A DNA stretch of 64,000 nucleotides, taken from Rhinopithecus roxellana. Lineage: Eukaryota; Chordata; Mammalia; Primates; Cercopithecidae. Positions within the stretch are counted from its first letter, which is position 1, and each line of letters opens with the position of its first letter. Shown piece by piece: positions 59,490 to 64,000 of this stretch. The notes beneath the pieces were generated by a model. That model had not been told where the DNA came from and made no database searches. It saw only the letters and a list, made by a program, of their open reading frames with translations. The stretch is taken from assembly GCF_007565055.1 (NCBI RefSeq), contig NC_044551.1:94270089-94334088 (forward strand), written 5' to 3'. Made by a program: the position numbers and the translations under genes.

Positions 59490-61469
59490 TTTTTATTTAT
59501 TTTTAAAGTGCTGGGGTACATGTGCAGGACGTGCAGGTTTGTTACATAGGTAAACGTGTGCCATGGTGGTTTGCTGCACAGATCATCCCGTCACGCAGGT
59601 TTTAAGCCTAGCACCCATTAACTGTTCTTTCTGGTGCTCTCCCTCTCCCTACACCCCGGACAGGCCCCGGTGTGCACTGTTTTCCCCCGTGTGTCCATGT
59701 GTTCTCATTGTTCAGTTCTCACTTGTAAGTGAGAACATAGGGTGTTTGGTTTTCTGTTCCTGCATTAGTTTGCTGCAGATAACCTCTTCCAGCTCCACCC
59801 ACGTCCCTGCAAAGGACATGATCTCCTTCCTTTTTATGACTGCACAGTGTTCCATAGTGTATATGTAACACATTTTTTTATCTAGTCTACTCTTGATGGA
59901 CGTTTGGGTGTATTACACGTCTTTGCTATTGTTCATAGTGTTGCAATGAATATATGTGTGCACATATCTTTATAATAGAATGATTTACATTACTTTGGGT
60001 GTAGACCAAGTAACAGGATTGCTGGGTCAAATGATAGTTCTGCCTCTATGTCTTTGTGGAATCATCACACCGTCATCCACAATGATTAAATTAATTTACA
60101 TTCCCACCAACAGTGTAAAAGTGCTCCTATGTGTACACAATCTTTCCAGCATCTGTTGTTTCTTGACTTTTTAATAATTGCCATTCTGACTGGCGTGAGA
60201 TGGTATCGCATTGTGGTTTTGATTTGCATTTCTCTAATTATCAGTGATATTGAGCTTTTCTAAAATATGTTTGTTCGGTGCATGTATGTCTTATTTTGAG
60301 AAATGTCTGTTTATGACCTTTGCCCACATTTTTTTGATATTGTTTTTTTCTACAAGTTCCTTGTAGGCTCTGGATATTAGACCTTTGATAGATAGATAGC
60401 TTGCAAAAATATTCTCCAATTCTGTAGGATGCCTATTCACTCGGATGCTAGTTTCTTTTGCTGTGCAGAAGTTCTTTAGTTTAATTAGATCCCATTTCTC
60501 TAGTTTTGCTTTTGTTGCAATTGCTTTTGGCATTTTTGTCATAAAATCTTTGCCCCTACCTATGTCCTGAATGCTATTGCATAGATTTTCTTCTAGGGTT
60601 TTTATAACTTTGGGTTATACATGTAGGTCTTTAATCTATCTTGAGTTAATTTTTGTGTAAGGTGTAAGGAAGGGGTCTAAGTTCAGTTTTCTGCTTGTGG
60701 CTAGCCAGTTCTCCCAGCACCATTTATTAAATAGGAAATCCTTTCCCCATTGCTTGTTTTTGTCATATTTCTCAGAGATCAGGTGGTTGTACTCTTGTGG
60801 TTTTATTTTGGAGTTCTCTATTCTGTTCTACTGGTCTATGTGTCTGTTTTTGTACCAGTACCATGCTGTTTTAGTTACTGTAGCCCCACAGTATACTTTG
60901 AAGTTGTTTACCACGATGCCTTCAGCTGTGTTCTTTTTGCTTAGGATTGTCTTGACTATTTGGGCTTTTTTTTGGTTTTATATAAATTTTAAAATAGTTT
61001 TTTTTTCTAATTTCGTGAAGAATGTCAATGGCAGTTTAATAGGAATAGCCTTTAATATATAAATTACTTAGGGTAGTACAGCCATTTTCACAACATTGAT
61101 TCTCTCTATCCATGAGAATGGAATGTTTTTCCATTTGTTTGTGTCCTCTCTGATTTCCTTGAGCAGTGATTTGTAGTTCTCCTTGAAGAGGTCCTTCTCT
61201 TCCCTTGTTAGCTGTATTCCTAGGTATTTTATTCTCTTTTTAACAATTGTGAATGGGAGTTCATTCATGATTTAGCTCTCTACATACCTGTTGCTGGTGT
61301 ATAGAAATCTTAGCAATTTTTGCACATTGATTTTGCATCTTGAGACTTTGCTGAAGTGGTTTATCAACTTAAGAAGCTTTTGGGCTGAGATGTTTGGGCT
61401 GTCTAGATATGGGATCCTGTCTTCTGTGAACAAAAATAATTTGACTTCTCCTCTTCCTATTTGAATACT

Positions 61470-61562
61470 CCTTCCTTCCTTCCTTCCTTCCTTCCTTCCT
61501 TCCTTCCTTCCTTCCTTCCTCCCTCCCTCCCTCCCTCCCTCCCTTCCTTCCTTCCTTCCTCC
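61470..61562 (+). repeat. (CTTC)n/(CCTC)n microsatellite inside L1
   Basis: A CTTC array gives way to CCTC units and back to CTTC. It sits in the ORF2 RT region, where the minus strand reads a Glu-Gly-Arg-Lys repeat before the L1 frame is lost. Confidence 0.95.
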
Positions 61563-62936
61563 TGATTGCTCTGGCCAGAGCTTTCAATATTACGTTAAAT
61601 GAGAGTGGTGAGAGAGGGCATCCTTGTCTTGTGGGGGTTTTCAAGGGGAATGTTTCCAGCTTTTGCCCATTCAGTATGATGTTGGCTGTGGGTTTGTCAT
61701 ATATGGCTCTTATTATTTTGAGGTATGTTCCTTCAATACCTAATTTATTGAGAGATTTTAACATAAAGGGATGTTGAATTCTATTGAAGGCCTTCTTTTC
61801 ATTTACTGAGATAATCATGTAGATTTTGTCTTTATTTCTGTTTACCTGATGAATTACATTTATTGATTTGCATATGTTGAACCAGCCTTGCATCCTGGGG
61901 ATGAAGCCAATTTGATCTTGGTGAATAAGCCATATGATGTGACTCTGGATTTGGTTTGCCAGTATTTTACTGATGATTTTTGCATAAATGTTTATCAGGG
62001 ATATTGGCTTGAAGTATTCTATTTTTGTTTCATCTCTGCCAGATTTTAGTATCAGGATGATGCTGGCTTCATAAAGAGAGTTAGGGAGGACTTCCTCCTC
62101 TTCAATTTTTTGAAATAGTTTCAGAAGAAATGGTGCTAGCTCCTCTTTATACCTCTCATAGAATTAACCATAAATGTGTCTGGTCCTGGGCTTTTTTGGT
62201 TGGTAGGTGATTTATTACCACCTCAATTTTAGAAGTCGTTATTGGTCTATTTAGGGATTCATTTTCTGATTCAGCCTTGGGTGGGCGTACGTGTCCAGAA
62301 ATTTATTTATTTATTTTTAGATTTTCAAGTTTATGTGCATACAGGCATTTATAGTATTCTCTGATGGTTGTTTTATTTCTGTGAGGTTTGTAGTGATATT
62401 CCCCTTATCATATCTGATTGTGTCTATTTCACGCTTTCCTCTTTTTTTCTTTAAAGTCTAGCCAGTAGTGTATTTAATTTATTAGTTTTTAAAAAAAGAC
62501 CAGCTCCTAGATTTGTTGTTTTTTTAAAGGGTTTTTCATGTCTCTATCTTCTTTAGTTCCACTATCATCTCAGTTATTTCTTGTCTTCTGCTAGCTTTGG
62601 GATTTGTTTGCTCATGGTTCTCCAGTTTATTTAGATGTGATGTTAGGTTGTCAATTTGAGATCATTCCAGCTTTTTGATGTGGGCACTTAGTGCTATAAA
62701 TTTCTCTCCTAACACTGCTTAGGTTCATCCCAGAAATTCTGGTATGATGTACCTTTATTCTTCTTACTTTCAGAAAAACTTTGTATTTCTGTCTTAATTT
62801 CATTATTTACCCAGGAGTCATTCAGAAGCAAGTTGTTCAATCTCCATATAGTTGTGCGGTTTCAAGTGTGTTTCTCAATCTTGAGTTCTAATTTGATTGT
62901 GCTGTGATCTGAAAGACTGTTTGTTATGATCCTATT

Positions 62937-63070
62937 AAACTGCCATTGACATCCTTCAAAAAATTAGAAAAAAATAATTTTAATTTATATAAAGCCAAAA
63001 AAGAGCCCAAATAGCCAAAACAATCCTAAGCAAAAAGAACACAGCTGAAGGCATCATGGTAACCAAAATA
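62937..63070 (+). mobile_element. Sense L1 ORF2 fragment nested in antisense L1
   Basis: AAACTGCCATTGACATCCTTC through AAAAAAGAGCCCAAATAGCCAAAACAATCCTAAGC and GGCATCATGGTAACCAAAATA is sense L1 ORF2, with a small internal deletion. The antisense L1 resumes directly after at TTATTTTGCATTTGCTGAGGAG. The motif TGTTAT lies at both junctions. Confidence 0.85.
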
Positions 63071-64000
63071 ACTGTATGTTATTTTGCATTTGCTGAGGAG
63101 TGTTTTACTTCCTATGATGTAATCAATTTTACTTAAGTGCCATATGACAATGAGGAGAATGTATATTCTGTTGTTTGGGAGTGGGGAGTTCTATAGATAT
63201 CTCAGGTCCACTTGATCCAGAACTGAGTTTAGGTCCTGAATATCTTTGTTAATTTTCTGTTTCAATGATTTGTTTAATATGTTCAGTTATGTGTTAAAGT
63301 CTCCCACTATTATTTTGTGGGAGTCTAAGACTCTTCATAGGTCTCTACAAACTTGCTTTATGAATGTGGGTTCTCCTATATTGGGTGCATATATATTTAG
63401 GAGAGCTAGATTTGCTTTGTAAATTGAACCCTTTACCATCATGTAATGCCCTTCTTTGTCTTTTTTTATCTTTGTTGGTTTAAAGTCCATTTAGTCATAA
63501 ACTAGGATTGTAACCCTTCTTTTATTGTTTTCCATTTGCTTGGTAAATTTTCTAATTGTCTAATTTTCTTTGTTTTGAGCCTATGCGTGTCTTTGCATGT
63601 GAGATGTGTCTCTTGAAGGCAGCATACTGATGGGGTTTGACTTTTTATCTAGCTTGCTATTCTGTGTCATTTATTTGGGGCATTTAGTCCACTTACATTT
63701 AAGGTTAATGTTGTTATATATGGATTTGATCCTGTCATCATGATGTTAGTTTGTCATTTTGCAGACTTGTTTATGTAGTCGCTTCATAGTGTTGCTGGTT
63801 TGTATACTTCAGTGTGTTTTTGTAGTGGCTGGTAACAGTTTTTCCTTTCCATATTTAGTACTTCTTTAAAGAGCTCTTGCAAAGCAGGCCTGGTGATGAT
63901 AAATTTTCTCAGCATTTGCTTGTCTGAATAGAATCTTATTTTTCCTTTGCTCATGAAGTTTAGTTTGGCCAGATACGAAATTCTGGGTTGGAAAATTTCT

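Larger units (their letters stand above)
59490..64000 (-). mobile_element. Long L1, antisense, running off the window
   Basis: On the plus strand it starts with a reversed tail and GGGGTACATGTGCAGGACGTGCAGG, then reads backward through the 3' UTR, ORF2 C-terminus (minus-strand frame 60291-60542) and ORF2 RT region (61068-61893). It is still L1-like at 64000. About 4.5 kb is present. Multiple stops and frame changes show no active protein. Interruptions are a CTTC repeat at 61470-61562 and an inverted L1 segment at about 62937-63070. It is more diverged than the 25101-29413 L1s. Confidence 0.93.

Noticed and set aside
61369..61893. 174-codon frame with a Glu-Gly-Arg-Lys repeat, possible low-complexity protein
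   Set aside because: It is L1 ORF2 read through the CTTC microsatellite; the repeat and the frame change after it are artefacts.

Overview
This window reads as primate, probably catarrhine, nuclear DNA. It is AT-rich intergenic sequence packed with Alu SINEs, L1 LINEs of several ages, THE1/MST-type MaLR LTRs and an HERV-K-type LTR. I see no convincing host protein-coding gene, rRNA, tRNA or CRISPR. Species is not fixed by the sequence alone.

The main object is one complete class I (gammaretrovirus-like) endogenous provirus on the plus strand at 6711-14942, flanked by a 4-bp target duplication (ATGT). Its order is 5' LTR (454 bp), proline-type primer-binding site, leader with splice-like signals, gag, TAG readthrough site with pseudoknot, pro-pol, env, polypurine tract and 3' LTR (454 bp). 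Gag is an uninterrupted 518-codon frame with myristoylation glycine, PPPY late motif, major homology region and one CCHC knuckle. Pol is broken by three in-frame stops and two frameshifts. Env surface is broken by a stop and two frameshifts, but the transmembrane part is open to its natural end. By my hand alignment the two LTRs differ at 11 of 454 sites (about 2.4%), so this is a young insertion. Two of the differences fall in the TATA box, which is canonical only in the 3' LTR.

Layout: 1-899, end of an HERV-K/MER11-like LTR; 900-5558, unassigned AT-rich DNA with two adjacent hairpins; 5559-6610, two Alus; 6711-14942, the provirus; 16450-16800, an LTR-like block; 17460-20870, an old L1 fragment, a complete antisense THE1-type element and a further LTR piece; 21680-24400, Alu and MLT1-like LTRs; 25101-26169 and 27779-29413, two 5'-truncated L1s, each with target duplications; 30634-31760, Alu, L1 fragment and a palindromic rearrangement; 34650-38280, Alu and a rearranged L1 with an inverted block; 39972-47260, Alu pieces, simple repeats and a solo MST/THE1 LTR with a CCCAA duplication; 50350-50645, an alternating purine-pyrimidine repeat; 51215-56395, Alu, MIR and L1M remnants; 59490-64000, a long antisense L1 running off the window, with a CTTC repeat and an inverted L1 fragment inside it.

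Repeat family names come from recognising characteristic sequence by eye; no library search was run. The provirus family is not proved. A PTERV1/CERV-like ape or Old World monkey lineage is my leading guess from the Pro primer site, low LTR divergence and gene types.
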